From Leptospirales bacterium (lineage in GTDB: Bacteria; Spirochaetota; Leptospiria; Leptospirales; Leptonemataceae), in NCBI GenBank assembly GCA_019694655.1, contig JAIBBN010000001.1, positions 124,001 to 188,000 on the forward strand: a stretch of DNA of 64,000 bases, read 5' to 3'. Every line of letters starts with the position of its first letter. The stretch's first letter is position 1. Shown piece by piece: positions 49,691 through 58,254 of the stretch. A program made the translations under genes and the position numbers. A model generated the notes under the pieces. The model saw only the letters and a program-made list of their open reading frames with translations, was not told where the DNA came from and searched no databases.

Positions 49691-50144
49691 GAGGCGCTCG
49701 CGACGGAGGAAGGAAACAGGACTCAGCGCAGACCAGTTCGGTGTGCGGCGATTGCGAAAATGCGTAGAGCGTCTGTAGCTGCACAGCCAGAGGCTGAATC
49801 AGCGGCGCAAGCGTGAGCGCCAGATGAAGAAAACTCTGACAGATGGGACAGGTATCGTGCTGATGGGGCGCGTCGTTCGCATGGCGGCTGTTGTGGCGCG
49901 AACCAGGGTCGGCGCTTTGCGCCTGCTCTATCAGATTGGCAATGGCGGCGGCCTGGTGGCAGGCAGGCAAAGTCTGTATGTAGCGTCGCTGTGCGTCGCT
50001 GAGCTTTGCATCGGAGATCTGTCCGGGATTGAGAACGGGGCAGCGGTGCAGCGAGGGGACCGGATACTGCAGACAAAAGGCCAGCAGCGCCGCAAGCGAG
50101 GCGACCTGTCGTGCGCGCAGTGTGGCAAAGAGCCGCAGGCCCAT
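49680..50144 (-). CDS. DUF2946-like small periplasmic protein
   Basis: 154 residues with an N-terminal hydrophobic segment (VASLAALLAFCLQY). The mature part is His-rich near residue 90 (SRHNSRHANDAPHQHD), then has CPICQSF and a hydrophobic helix. It ends in SRAPPIA, the C-terminal pattern of DUF2946 proteins, which occur beside copper genes. It precedes mbnP by about 134 bases on the same strand. This suggests metal binding in the same pathway, but a function is not established for the family. Confidence 0.75.
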   Translation of the reverse strand: MGLRLFATLRARQVASLAALLAFCLQYPVPSLHRCPVLNPGQISDAKLSDAQRRYIQTLPACHQAAAIANLIEQAQSADPGSRHNSRHANDAPHQHDTCPICQSFLHLALTLAPLIQPLAVQLQTLYAFSQSPHTELVCAESCFLPPSRAPPIA

Positions 50145-50186
50145 GTCACGGCCATCGCGAAAAACGCAGGCGCCGGCGTCCAGTGA

Positions 50187-50192
50187 ATTATC
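50187..50192 (-). promoter_or_regulatory. possible -10 element for the DUF2946-mbnPH cluster
   Basis: The minus-strand hexamer GATAAT (five of six matches to TATAAT) lies 43 bases before the DUF2946-like start, in the gap that follows the gene ending at 50226. No good -35 hexamer is seen at the usual spacing, so this is weak. Confidence 0.3.
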
Positions 50193-50225
50193 GCTAAATG
50201 AATTCTTTAAACTGAAAGGTCAGCC

Positions 50226-50903
50226 TCAAGGCGCGGCATCCTGCCACAGCGCCTCGATGTGATCGCGGTCTTCCAGCTCCTCGATGGAAATGAATTGCGG
50301 GCCAAAAAATTCGGCAAGCTGTCGAAGAATCAGATTGGTTTGTACGAAAAATACAACGCGTTCATCCGTACGCACGAACACCCGCATCAGGCGCAGTTCT
50401 CCCAGCATCGAAGTGTAGCCTGGCACGCGTTCCAGGAAGTAGTCCATGTTCATGGCAATCGTATCGCCGTCGTCGGAGGGAGCGGAAAAAACGGCTGGCG
50501 CTGTGCGCGCCAGCGACTGTGCAAATCGTCGCTGAATAGCGGGAACAAACTTTGAGGCCAGGCGCATCAGGTCCACGGTCGCCTCGGAGGGATCCAGCAA
50601 TCGAAACTTCCGAATTGCCAATCGCACCAGGCTGCCTTCGTTGGAGAGCGGCTGCGTCTCGGCCAGAAAGCCAACGCGCTTGTAGCCCAGCGAGGCCAGG
50701 GTATGATCCTCGCGCGGAAGGTAGATGCCGCGAAAAACCACCGTTCCATCGGAAGATCCGACGGAGAGCGACTCGATGGTGCGCGAGGGCTGGGCGACGT
50801 ATTTTTGCAAGATCGGATTCAGGGCCGGCAGCGATACCACCAGCTTGTACATGCGGCTGGCAAGGGGATTGGCAAATTCAGAAAGATCGCTCAGCCAGCG
50901 CAC
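50226..50903 (-). CDS. unknown cytoplasmic protein
   Basis: About 225 residues. I choose the GTG at 50903 because GGAAGGG lies seven bases upstream; the frame stays open further up to 51098 but an ATG there would overlap the gpsA start. The protein has mixed alpha/beta character ([60 protein letters not shown]). It has no signal peptide or membrane helix. I do not recognise a family. It is divergent from gpsA. Confidence 0.7.
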   Translation of the reverse strand: MRWLSDLSEFANPLASRMYKLVVSLPALNPILQKYVAQPSRTIESLSVGSSDGTVVFRGIYLPREDHTLASLGYKRVGFLAETQPLSNEGSLVRLAIRKFRLLDPSEATVDLMRLASKFVPAIQRRFAQSLARTAPAVFSAPSDDGDTIAMNMDYFLERVPGYTSMLGELRLMRVFVRTDERVVFFVQTNLILRQLAEFFGPQFISIEELEDRDHIEALWQDAAP

Positions 50904-51024
50904 GGGGTTGCCCTTCCAGTTGGCTCGCCAGTCTGAAATTGCCCTCGCCCCGAGTAAAGTGTTTGCCCCGCCGCCCTTGAAGCGCTCTGTGTGGCCCCCG
51001 GGCGATCGCCCGGCGGAGAAATTC

Positions 51025-52026
51025 ATGAAGTGTGCTGTACTGGGCTCGGGAACCTTTGGAACCGCGCTGGCCTCGATCCTTGCTAACAAGGACTTCAACG
51101 TAAACCTGTGGACTCGTCAGGCGGAGCTGGCCGAAGCGATCAACAACGAGCACCGCAACAAGCGCTATTTTCCGGACCTGCCCTTGCCCGAGAGACTGCG
51201 CGCCGCAACCGACATTGAAGCCATTTTGCATGACGCCGAGCTGGTGGTCCTGGCCGTTCCAGCGCAGCAGATCAGCGCTGTGATTCGCGATTACGGCGCG
51301 CTCTTGCCGGTCAACATTCCAATCGTTTCCGCTGCCAAGGGCATTGAAGAAGGCAGCTTGCGCCTGGTATCGGAGATCCTGGAGGAGGAGCTGCCAGGAA
51401 AATACCATGGAATGCTCAGCTATATATCCGGACCCAGTTTCGCCAAAGAAATGATCCAGAAAGTGCCAACGGTGGTGAGCATTGCCGCTCGCAGCGAGGT
51501 CGTCGCACAGAAGGTTCAGCAGATCTTCTATACCAACTTCTTTCGCACCTACTGGACGCCTGATGTGACAGGCGTCGAGGTTGGCGGCTCGTTGAAGAAC
51601 GTAATTGCCATCGCCGCCGGCGTTTCCGATGGTCTGGGCTTTGGCAACAATACGCGGGCGGCGTTGATTACGCGCGGCCTGGCGGAGATCACGCGGCTGG
51701 GAATTGCCAAGGGCGCCGATCCGCTGACTTTCCTGGGTCTGGCCGGACTTGGCGACCTGGTCTTGACCTGCACTGGCGCGCTATCGCGTAATCGGACGGT
51801 AGGGCTGATGCTGGGTCAGGGCAAGAAACTGAAAGAAGCCCTCGACGAGATGAATCAGGTGGTTGAAGGCGTCTATACCGCGCAATCCGCCTACCAGTTG
51901 TCGCAGAAAATGAAAGTGGAAATGGCAATTACGGAGCAGATCTACAAGCTGCTGTATGAGGATAAGGACGCGCGGCAGGTGACCATCGATCTGATGTCGC
52001 GCGAGCTGAAACGAGAGGGCGTCTAG
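51025..52026 (+). CDS. gpsA: glycerol-3-phosphate dehydrogenase [NAD(P)+]
   Basis: GpsA reduces dihydroxyacetone phosphate to sn-glycerol 3-phosphate for phospholipid synthesis. 333 residues. The N-terminal nucleotide loop is [12 protein letters not shown], followed by [37 protein letters not shown] (catalytic Lys) and GLGDLVLTC. The start at the ATG at 51025 is fixed by the family N-terminus (MKCAVLGSG) and a GGCGGAG site upstream. Length is normal. Confidence 0.96.
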   Translation: MKCAVLGSGTFGTALASILANKDFNVNLWTRQAELAEAINNEHRNKRYFPDLPLPERLRAATDIEAILHDAELVVLAVPAQQISAVIRDYGALLPVNIPIVSAAKGIEEGSLRLVSEILEEELPGKYHGMLSYISGPSFAKEMIQKVPTVVSIAARSEVVAQKVQQIFYTNFFRTYWTPDVTGVEVGGSLKNVIAIAAGVSDGLGFGNNTRAALITRGLAEITRLGIAKGADPLTFLGLAGLGDLVLTCTGALSRNRTVGLMLGQGKKLKEALDEMNQVVEGVYTAQSAYQLSQKMKVEMAITEQIYKLLYEDKDARQVTIDLMSRELKREGV

Positions 52027-52052
52027 CTCCTGCTGACGATTGCGAAAGCCGA

Positions 52053-52703
52053 CTAGCGAGCCGCGTGGCGACGTCCGCGCGTTGTTCGCTTGCGCGCCGC
52101 CGGAAGGCTGCGCTCTGCACTTCGCCCGGCGCCGGCCAGCTGTGATTCTCGCCGGGCTGCTGCCTCGCCCGGACCGGACTTCTGCGCAATCTGACTCCAG
52201 CGTAAGAATTGCCGGACCATGTCGCGCAGCGGCAGCTCCTTCAAAGTGTCGGAAAGCAGCGCCATTCCAGCAAAGGCTGCGATCGTCAGGTGGGCGCTGA
52301 TGCTATCGGCGCCATACAGTTCGCGCAGCATGCGAATGCGGTGTTGCAAGAGCTCATTCATTTCACGCGCCAGCTCCGGCATTACATGCGCCATAGCATG
52401 GATCTCGATCATGATTCGCGAATCGTTGAAAAATTTCTCGCTGGTCAGTTCGACTATTTCTTCGGCACACAGCGGTTGTTCCAGACGACGGCGCTCCACC
52501 TGATCGTAGGAGCGCAACAACTCTACGTACAACTGCTCTTTTGATCCAAAGTAGTGGTGAACCAGTCCGTGGTTCACTCCCGCTGCACGGGCAATATCCT
52601 TCACCGAAGTGGCGGCGTGGCCCTGGCGTAGCAGGCATTCTTCGGCAGCATAGATCAGCTTTTCGCGCGCACTGGATGCGGCAGGCAGCGGGCGGGGCAA
52701 CAT
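52053..52703 (-). CDS. TetR/AcrR-family transcriptional regulator
   Basis: 216 residues from the ATG at 52703. The N-terminal HTH is clear: AREKLIYAAEECLLRQGHAATSVKDIARAAGVNHGLVHHYFGSKEQLYVELL. The C-terminal ligand domain (about 75-185) is helical. A basic tail (RSAERSLPAARKRTTRGRRH) follows. It lies last in the run of nor and crp genes, 56 bases after crp. It may control a nearby promoter or a distant target; no operator is recognised. It converges with gpsA. Confidence 0.88.
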   Translation of the reverse strand: MLPRPLPAASSAREKLIYAAEECLLRQGHAATSVKDIARAAGVNHGLVHHYFGSKEQLYVELLRSYDQVERRRLEQPLCAEEIVELTSEKFFNDSRIMIEIHAMAHVMPELAREMNELLQHRIRMLRELYGADSISAHLTIAAFAGMALLSDTLKELPLRDMVRQFLRWSQIAQKSGPGEAAARRESQLAGAGRSAERSLPAARKRTTRGRRHAAR

Positions 52704-52759
52704 GGAGTCGTCAGGCTGAAGCGATTCCTGGCATGCGGCAAGCAAAAACGCCGTAGCGC

Positions 52760-53413
52760 TCAAAGCTGGCCGATGCGCAATCGCCCGTTCTCCTCGCTCA
52801 ACGCGCCGCGATCCTTCAACGACGCCAGTGCACGACTGAAGGCCTCCGGGGTGATTCCTAAGTAGAGTGCAACCTGCCCTTTGGGGATATCGAGCAAAAT
52901 GGGAGAATCGCCGGCCCCCAGTTCTTGCAGGAATCCAAGTACGCGTTCCTCTGCCGACTGCAGCATGAGCATGCTGCTTTTGTCTCGAAAAAAACGGGCA
53001 ATCTCCAGCATCGAATCCTGCAAAGCCCCTTGCAAGAGCGGCCTGTCGCGCAGCAGGATGCGCATGGAATCGACCGGGTAAAGCCGCAAATCGGAATGCT
53101 GGATGGAGCTGCAGGCTGCCGGATAGCTTTCGATGTTTCGAAAGAGAGGCAGGACGGCAATGCAATGGCCCGCAGTAAAGAAGCTGAGCACCGCCTGCTT
53201 GCCCGAGGAATTGACGCGAAAGACCTTGCAGGCCCCGCGTTCTACCAGAAAGAAGCCGCGGTAGCGATCGCCCTCGCCAAACACGCTCTCGCCTGGCTCA
53301 AAGTTGAGCGGTCGCGAGATTTCCTGCAGCGCTGCCCGATCCTCCGGCTGCAGACTGTCGCGAAAATCAGGAGTCACCGGGCCTGTTGAAAATGTATCCT
53401 GCCGCTCTGTCAA
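52760..53413 (-). CDS. Crp/Fnr-family regulator (Dnr/NnrR-like role inferred)
   Basis: 217 residues. The cyclic-nucleotide-like sensor domain (NFEPGESVFGEGDRYRGFFLVERGACKVFR) is followed by a dimer helix and an HTH at the C-terminus (GQVALYLGITPEAFSRALASLKDRG). The N-terminal cysteine cluster of FNR is absent, so it is not an oxygen-sensing Fe-S Fnr. This fits Dnr/NnrR-type NO responders. It lies 14 bases after norD. The start is a TTG at 53413; a GTG at 53377 is an alternative. Its target sites are probably the TTGAT-N4-ATCAA boxes at 58181, 60123 and 60173. Confidence 0.85.
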   Translation of the reverse strand: MTERQDTFSTGPVTPDFRDSLQPEDRAALQEISRPLNFEPGESVFGEGDRYRGFFLVERGACKVFRVNSSGKQAVLSFFTAGHCIAVLPLFRNIESYPAACSSIQHSDLRLYPVDSMRILLRDRPLLQGALQDSMLEIARFFRDKSSMLMLQSAEERVLGFLQELGAGDSPILLDIPKGQVALYLGITPEAFSRALASLKDRGALSEENGRLRIGQL

Positions 53414-53427
53414 TCGAAGCGGGAGCT

Positions 53428-55146
53428 TCAGCTGCGAAGCAGTCTGAGATAGAAATCGCCAAGAGCCTCCGGCAACTGATCCGGATCGTGCAGGATCTGG
53501 CAGGCGCCCTGTCCAAGCATTTCCTGAAAAGCTGCGCGCCGGCGCCAGTCGACGGCAAAGACCTGGACATGGATGCCGGCGGCCTGCGCTTCGCGGATTG
53601 CCTGGCGTACGTCCAGATTGCCGTAGCGGCCTTCATAACGATCGTAGTCGTTCGGGCGACCATCGGTGATCAGCATCAGCCAGCGCTGTGCGGCCGGCGT
53701 TGTGCGCAGTTGCGCTGTTGCATGACGCAGCGCCGGTCCCACGCGCGTGTAACCCTCCGGCTGCAGGCGACCCAGCCGGTCGCGTACTGTCTGCCAGCCT
53801 TCCGTGCGCTCTTTGATGCGTAAGTATTCGCAGTCGTTGCGCGTACGGGAGTAGAAGGCGGCGGCGGCAAACTCGCAGCCGTGCAGGGCAAGCGCCTCGC
53901 CAAAGAGGATCAGGGCTTCGCGCTCCACGTCGAGAACGCGCCGGTCCATCAGCCAGGCATCGGCGGACATGCTCAGGTCGAGCAAAAAGAGTATGGACAG
54001 GTCCTTGCGCCGACGCCTTCGACTGAGGTAGAGTCGTTCCTCCGGACTGCGGCCCGCAGCAAGATCGCAGAAGCGTTCGCAGAGGGCGTCAAGGTCCGGG
54101 TCGTCCCCGCTCAACTGCCTATGGAGCAACTGCAACTCCTGAAATACAGCGGCGAATTTACGCTCCAGACGACGAAAGGCGGCGGATCGCTCCTGAAGAA
54201 CCTGCGCTGCATAACCCGGTCGAACCTCGCTCAGCTGCCGCTGATACAGTCGACAGTGCCGCGGGCGGTAGCTGCGCTTTCTGAAATCCCATTCATCGTA
54301 GAAAACTGCCGGTGAGGTACTCTGTTCACCGGATATTTCTCCGCCGCCGGCGCCGCCTTGTTCCAGCGCACGAATGCTCTGGGCCTGTTCCGTAGATCGG
54401 ATGCGCCAGGCCAGTTGCAATTCCTGCAGCGCTTCGCTGTGCTGGGCCTGCTCATCTTCTCCATCCAGATCGCGCCAGCGGCCGTCAAAATCGTCGAGGG
54501 TTTCAATCTTTTCAAAATTGTGACCCAGAGTGTAATCCTCGATGGCCTTCTGGTCCGGCGTGAGCCAGCGGGCATTTTCCGGCAATGCGGCGACAGGGCT
54601 ATGCTCTTCTTCGGCCGCTCTTTGAGATTGAATCGCCGCGCCGGGGCCTGCCGTCGCGCTCTCGCTGATCTCCAAATAGCGGCCGCATAGCATTTGCCTC
54701 AAGGGCCGCCAGGCGTGCGGCGGACGCCTGCGATCCAGAGACTCTTCGCGACGGATCATTTGCTTTACTCTTGCATAGAGATCGCGCGCCTGCGGAAATT
54801 CTCGCAGAGCGCGGCGCAGCGCCAGACGATGAAGGCGCGGGGCGTCGACGCGCTGCAAGGGCTGACTGGCCATCAGCAAGATGCGTAAACGAAAGAAGTC
54901 CAGATTTTCTTGCAAGGCGCCGGAGATGCACTGACCGAAGGGCAGATAGAAGCGGTCGCCAGCGCGGCCGCCAATACCGTCTGAAGCGCGTTCCAGCTGA
55001 ATGCCGCGGCCAGCAAGCAGCAGAGCAAAGCTTTGCAGACGCGGCAGCTGATCGCCCGGTTCGGCGGCAGGCCACAGGGGGCGCGGCGTGCGCAGGCGGC
55101 GCAGTCCGCGCCAGATCCAGCGAAAGACGAGCTGATCAAGCTCCAT
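53428..55146 (-). CDS. norD: NorD, vWA-domain protein for NO reductase activation
   Basis: 572 residues. The C-terminal von Willebrand A domain has the metal site DLSMS in LFLLDLSMSADAW, and later ITDGRPNDYD. The N-terminal half is helical with long charged stretches. NorD and NorQ act together as a MoxR-type chaperone that matures the NorBC nitric oxide reductase, probably by inserting iron. The gene starts 20 bases after norQ and is followed by crp. Confidence 0.93.
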   Translation of the reverse strand: MELDQLVFRWIWRGLRRLRTPRPLWPAAEPGDQLPRLQSFALLLAGRGIQLERASDGIGGRAGDRFYLPFGQCISGALQENLDFFRLRILLMASQPLQRVDAPRLHRLALRRALREFPQARDLYARVKQMIRREESLDRRRPPHAWRPLRQMLCGRYLEISESATAGPGAAIQSQRAAEEEHSPVAALPENARWLTPDQKAIEDYTLGHNFEKIETLDDFDGRWRDLDGEDEQAQHSEALQELQLAWRIRSTEQAQSIRALEQGGAGGGEISGEQSTSPAVFYDEWDFRKRSYRPRHCRLYQRQLSEVRPGYAAQVLQERSAAFRRLERKFAAVFQELQLLHRQLSGDDPDLDALCERFCDLAAGRSPEERLYLSRRRRRKDLSILFLLDLSMSADAWLMDRRVLDVEREALILFGEALALHGCEFAAAAFYSRTRNDCEYLRIKERTEGWQTVRDRLGRLQPEGYTRVGPALRHATAQLRTTPAAQRWLMLITDGRPNDYDRYEGRYGNLDVRQAIREAQAAGIHVQVFAVDWRRRAAFQEMLGQGACQILHDPDQLPEALGDFYLRLLRS

Positions 55147-55166
55147 AAGCGTTCTCGGATCGCACT

Positions 55167-55958
55167 CTAAAAGTAGAGCGCCGCCAGATCGCCAAGGGCC
55201 TGTAAGGTATCGCTATCGTCGGTCAGCGCCTCGGCAATGGCCGCCCTGCAGGACATCCGTTCCGGAAGTCCGGAGTTCATCAGCCGGGCGGCGTCGGCCA
55301 GCAAACGCGTCGAGGCCGTCTCCGAAAGTCCCAGTTCTGATTGTGCTCGAATCTTTGCCGCCATCTTGACCAGCGCCGTGGCGCGCGGCGCCGATACGCC
55401 GGTCTCTCCGCAGAGAATTTCAATCTCTACCTCGGCCGGCGGATAATCAAAGCTCCAGGCGACAAAGCGCTGCCGGGTGGACGGTTTCAGTTCTTTGATA
55501 CCGCGCTGGTAACCGGGATTGAAGGAAGCCACCAGCATGAACTCTGCGGGCGCTGGCAGGCTTTCATTACGTCGATCCAGGTAGAGCGCGCGTCGATGAT
55601 CGGTGAGCGAGTGAATGGCGACAATTACATCGGGTCGCGCTTCGGCAATTTCGTCGAGGTAAATGATCGCTCCCTCGCGCAGCGCTCGCGTCAGCGGGCC
55701 GTCCTGCCAGATTGTTTCGGCGCCTTGAATGAGGTAGCGGCCAAGCAGGTCTACGGCCGAGGTCTCGTCGTGGCAGGCGACAGTAATCAGCGGACGCGCC
55801 AGGCGCGCCGCCATATGTTCCACGTATCGCGACTTGCCCGAGCCGGTGGGGCCCTTCAGCAGCAATGCCAGCTGATTGCGGAAGGCGTGCTCAAAGAGCT
55901 CGCATTCGCGCCCCACCGCCCGGTAGTAGGGGATTTGCACCCCGCTTGCATCAGCCAT
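55167..55958 (-). CDS. norQ: NorQ/CbbQ-type MoxR AAA+ ATPase
   Basis: 263 residues. Walker A GPTGSGKSRYVEH near residue 36, Walker B AIIYLDEIAEARPD, sensor 1 MLVASFNPGYQ, and the arginine-finger region in STRQRFVAWSFDY. The family partners with a vWA protein (norD) to mature metalloenzymes. It starts on the last base of the norB stop (TAATG). It is cytoplasmic. Confidence 0.94.
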   Translation of the reverse strand: MADASGVQIPYYRAVGRECELFEHAFRNQLALLLKGPTGSGKSRYVEHMAARLARPLITVACHDETSAVDLLGRYLIQGAETIWQDGPLTRALREGAIIYLDEIAEARPDVIVAIHSLTDHRRALYLDRRNESLPAPAEFMLVASFNPGYQRGIKELKPSTRQRFVAWSFDYPPAEVEIEILCGETGVSAPRATALVKMAAKIRAQSELGLSETASTRLLADAARLMNSGLPERMSCRAAIAEALTDDSDTLQALGDLAALYF

Positions 55959-57325
55959 TAGCGGCCAGCGGCAACAGCCTCATCCGACGCATCCTCCGGC
56001 ATCATCGCCTCCATTTTTGGCAGTCCGTGTCGCAGGAATTGGACAATGTAAATCGCAATTCCAACGGTGAAGAGACTGGCCCCGGCGAGCATGCCCACAA
56101 AGTGAATGGAAATTTCCTTTTGCACCGCCAGGAAGTCCATGCCCATCTTTCGTTCCAGATATACCTGGGCGATGCCGGCGACAGCCAAAGCGCCAGTCAT
56201 CCCAAGCATGCCAAGGTTTGCACACCAGAAGGCGATGTAGCCAGCCATTGTATCCCACAGCTTCCGTCCAGTCAGCAAGGGAGTTGCATAGGAAATGACT
56301 GCCAGTACCAGCATTGCATAGGCGCCCCAGAAAGCCAGGTGGCCATGCATGGCCGTGATCAGCGTGCCGTGCGTCCAGCGGTTGACCTGCGGCCAGGTAT
56401 GGGCAAATCCCAGAAATCCGGCGCCCAGAAAGGACATCACCGCACAGCCAAGCGTCCAGAAGATGGCGATCTTGTTGGGGTGTTCGCGTCCCTTCTTGCG
56501 GTACATGTTGATCGCCCAGATTGCCATGCCCAGGAAAGCCAGCGGCTCCAGCGCCGAGAAGATTCCGCCCACCATCAGCCAGTAGCGCGGCGTACCGATC
56601 CAGTAGTAGTGGTGTCCGGTGCCGAGAATACCCGATAGAAATGTGAGTCCAATGACTACGTAGAGCCACTTCTCTACCACCTCGCGGTCAATGCCGGTCA
56701 GCTTGATCAGCAAGTAGGACAGTATGCCGCCCATGATCAGCTCCCAGACGCCCTCTACCCAGAGATGCACCACCCACCAGCGAAAGTAGGAGTCGAGCGT
56801 CTGATTGTCGAAGTAGATCATCCCCGGCAGATAGAGCAATGCTGCGCAGAAGAGGCCAAAGAAGAAGACCAGCGAAGTGGTCGTCAGTCGCTTACCCTTC
56901 CACAATGTGAGCCCGACGTTAGCCAGAAAGGTCAATACGTTAACCACCACCAGGTAGTCGAGCGGTCGCGGGATCTCCAGAAACTTGCGTCCTTCCCACC
57001 AGTTCAAATGAAAACCGATCAGGGCGATCACGCCAACCACCACCCAGCTGGCCCACTGCAGTACAGCTATCTTAGGCCACAGTAATTCGCGCTGCGCTTC
57101 ATCGGGGATAATAAAATAAGCGGCGCCCATGAAGCCGGTCAACAGCCAGACCACCAGCAGGTTGGTATGTGTAGCGCGCGCTGCATTGAAGGGAATCCAC
57201 TGGTGAAGTCCGTCATAGCCAATGCGCGCAAAGCCCATGATGAAGCCGTAGATGATCTGCAGCGTCAACAGCAGCGCCACCGTTGCGAAAAACAGATACG
57301 CGATTCTTTGCGATTTGTATTTCAT
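55958..57325 (-). CDS. norB: nitric oxide reductase subunit B (cNOR type)
   Basis: NorB is the catalytic subunit that reduces two NO to N2O. 455 residues, with 12 hydrophobic helices. Haem and FeB ligands appear as RATHTNLLVVW, VVHLWVEGVWELI (with the conserved Glu residues near FeB), LGTGHHYYWIG and MHGHLAFWGAY. No N-terminal quinol-oxidase-type extension is present, so it is the cytochrome c-dependent type with NorC as partner. It follows norC by 12 bases. It ends on the norQ start. Confidence 0.97.
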   Translation of the reverse strand: MKYKSQRIAYLFFATVALLLTLQIIYGFIMGFARIGYDGLHQWIPFNAARATHTNLLVVWLLTGFMGAAYFIIPDEAQRELLWPKIAVLQWASWVVVGVIALIGFHLNWWEGRKFLEIPRPLDYLVVVNVLTFLANVGLTLWKGKRLTTTSLVFFFGLFCAALLYLPGMIYFDNQTLDSYFRWWVVHLWVEGVWELIMGGILSYLLIKLTGIDREVVEKWLYVVIGLTFLSGILGTGHHYYWIGTPRYWLMVGGIFSALEPLAFLGMAIWAINMYRKKGREHPNKIAIFWTLGCAVMSFLGAGFLGFAHTWPQVNRWTHGTLITAMHGHLAFWGAYAMLVLAVISYATPLLTGRKLWDTMAGYIAFWCANLGMLGMTGALAVAGIAQVYLERKMGMDFLAVQKEISIHFVGMLAGASLFTVGIAIYIVQFLRHGLPKMEAMMPEDASDEAVAAGR

Positions 57326-57337
57326 GGAACAGTCCTC

Positions 57338-58033
57338 TTATTTCAGCGTCGCCAGGAAGGCGACCAGTGCGGCGCGTTCGGCGTCGCTCAACGGCAATTT
57401 TGGCATTGCTGTACCCGGCTTCACCGACTGCGGATCGGATAGCCAGCGATCCAGATAGGCGAGATCGCGACGGGCGCCTACGCCATCCAGCGCTGGCCCG
57501 ACGTTTCCGCCCTGGCCGCCCAGCGAATGGCAAGCAGTACAGAGCTGTCCAAACTTTTCAGGCGCCTTGCTGAGGTCGACGGCAGTGCGCGCGATGACCG
57601 GCTGCGAGTTAGCGGCGGCGATATCGGGCTCGGGCGGCCAGCCGTTGGTATCGACTTCGCCAATCCACTTCAAGAAAGCGATGACGTCGCCGATCTGTTG
57701 TTCGGAAAAGTGGTATTGAACCATCTTGCGCTCTCCCGGAAACATTGCCTCGGGATCCTGCAAGAATACGCGCAGCCATTCCGGTCCGCGTTTGCGATAG
57801 CTCGTGGTAAGATCCGGCGCGTAGTAAGCGCCTTCTCCAAGAATTGTATGACAACCCATACAATTGTTCTGGTCCCAGATGGCCTTGCCGCGCTTCACTT
57901 CCTCGCTCAGATTCTGACCTCTCGTGCGCTCGCCAGTTTGACGCAAAGAGTCTACCGTCAAACCAAGGAACAGCGCACTGAAGAGCGCAGTGCCGATGAG
58001 AAAAAAGGCGCGGGCTTGCGATTTGGATAGCAT
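57338..58033 (-). CDS. norC: NorC with an extra C-terminal cytochrome c domain
   Basis: 231 residues, longer than usual NorC (about 150). An N-terminal membrane anchor (about 8-27) precedes the NorC domain with CMGCH (residues 58-62) and an axial Met in ERKMVQYHF (M104). A second cytochrome c unit begins near residue 150 and has CTACH (165-169) and the Met in GTAMPKL (M210). The NorC part alone matches the family. The additional haem may help electron entry from a donor protein. A GGGAGG site precedes the ATG. An Fnr-type box lies 148 bases upstream. Confidence 0.94.
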   Translation of the reverse strand: MLSKSQARAFFLIGTALFSALFLGLTVDSLRQTGERTRGQNLSEEVKRGKAIWDQNNCMGCHTILGEGAYYAPDLTTSYRKRGPEWLRVFLQDPEAMFPGERKMVQYHFSEQQIGDVIAFLKWIGEVDTNGWPPEPDIAAANSQPVIARTAVDLSKAPEKFGQLCTACHSLGGQGGNVGPALDGVGARRDLAYLDRWLSDPQSVKPGTAMPKLPLSDAERAALVAFLATLK

Positions 58034-58180
58034 CGCCCCTCCCGTTGCACATTCTGCGCAACGTCCAAGTCTGGGCCGGAGCCGCTTGAATCAGGCAAGC
58101 TTTAATTGTTTGCTGGCTTAAAGAGACATAGAAGCTATTGAGAGAGCTGGCCCGCTCTTTTGATGGCCGCAGGATCATCC

Positions 58181-58194
58181 TTGATCCAGATCAA
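58181..58194 (-). promoter_or_regulatory. Fnr/Dnr-type operator upstream of norC
   Basis: Perfect 14-base palindrome TTGATCCAGATCAA, matching the Crp/Fnr-Dnr consensus TTGAT-N4-ATCAA. It lies about 148 bases before the norC ATG. The -10 hexamer could not be placed with confidence. The same core occurs at 60123 and 60173. Confidence 0.8.
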
Positions 58195-58225
58195 GAAGTC
58201 TGAAAAATTTGCAGTGGAATTGGCA

Positions 58226-58248
58226 GCGGCGCAGTAAGACTGCGCCGC
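58226..58248 (-). terminator. hairpin after the porin gene
   Basis: A 9-bp stem (GCGGCGCAG and CTGCGCCGC, loop TAAGA) sits seven bases after the porin stop. On the minus strand a short run of T comes only about 15 bases later, so termination would be imperfect. It separates the porin from the norC promoter region. Confidence 0.5.
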
Positions 58249-58254
58249 GATGAT

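Noticed and set aside
52760-53413. Oxygen-sensing FNR proper
   Set aside because: The N-terminal cysteine cluster needed for the Fe-S centre is absent; a Dnr/NnrR-like role is more likely.
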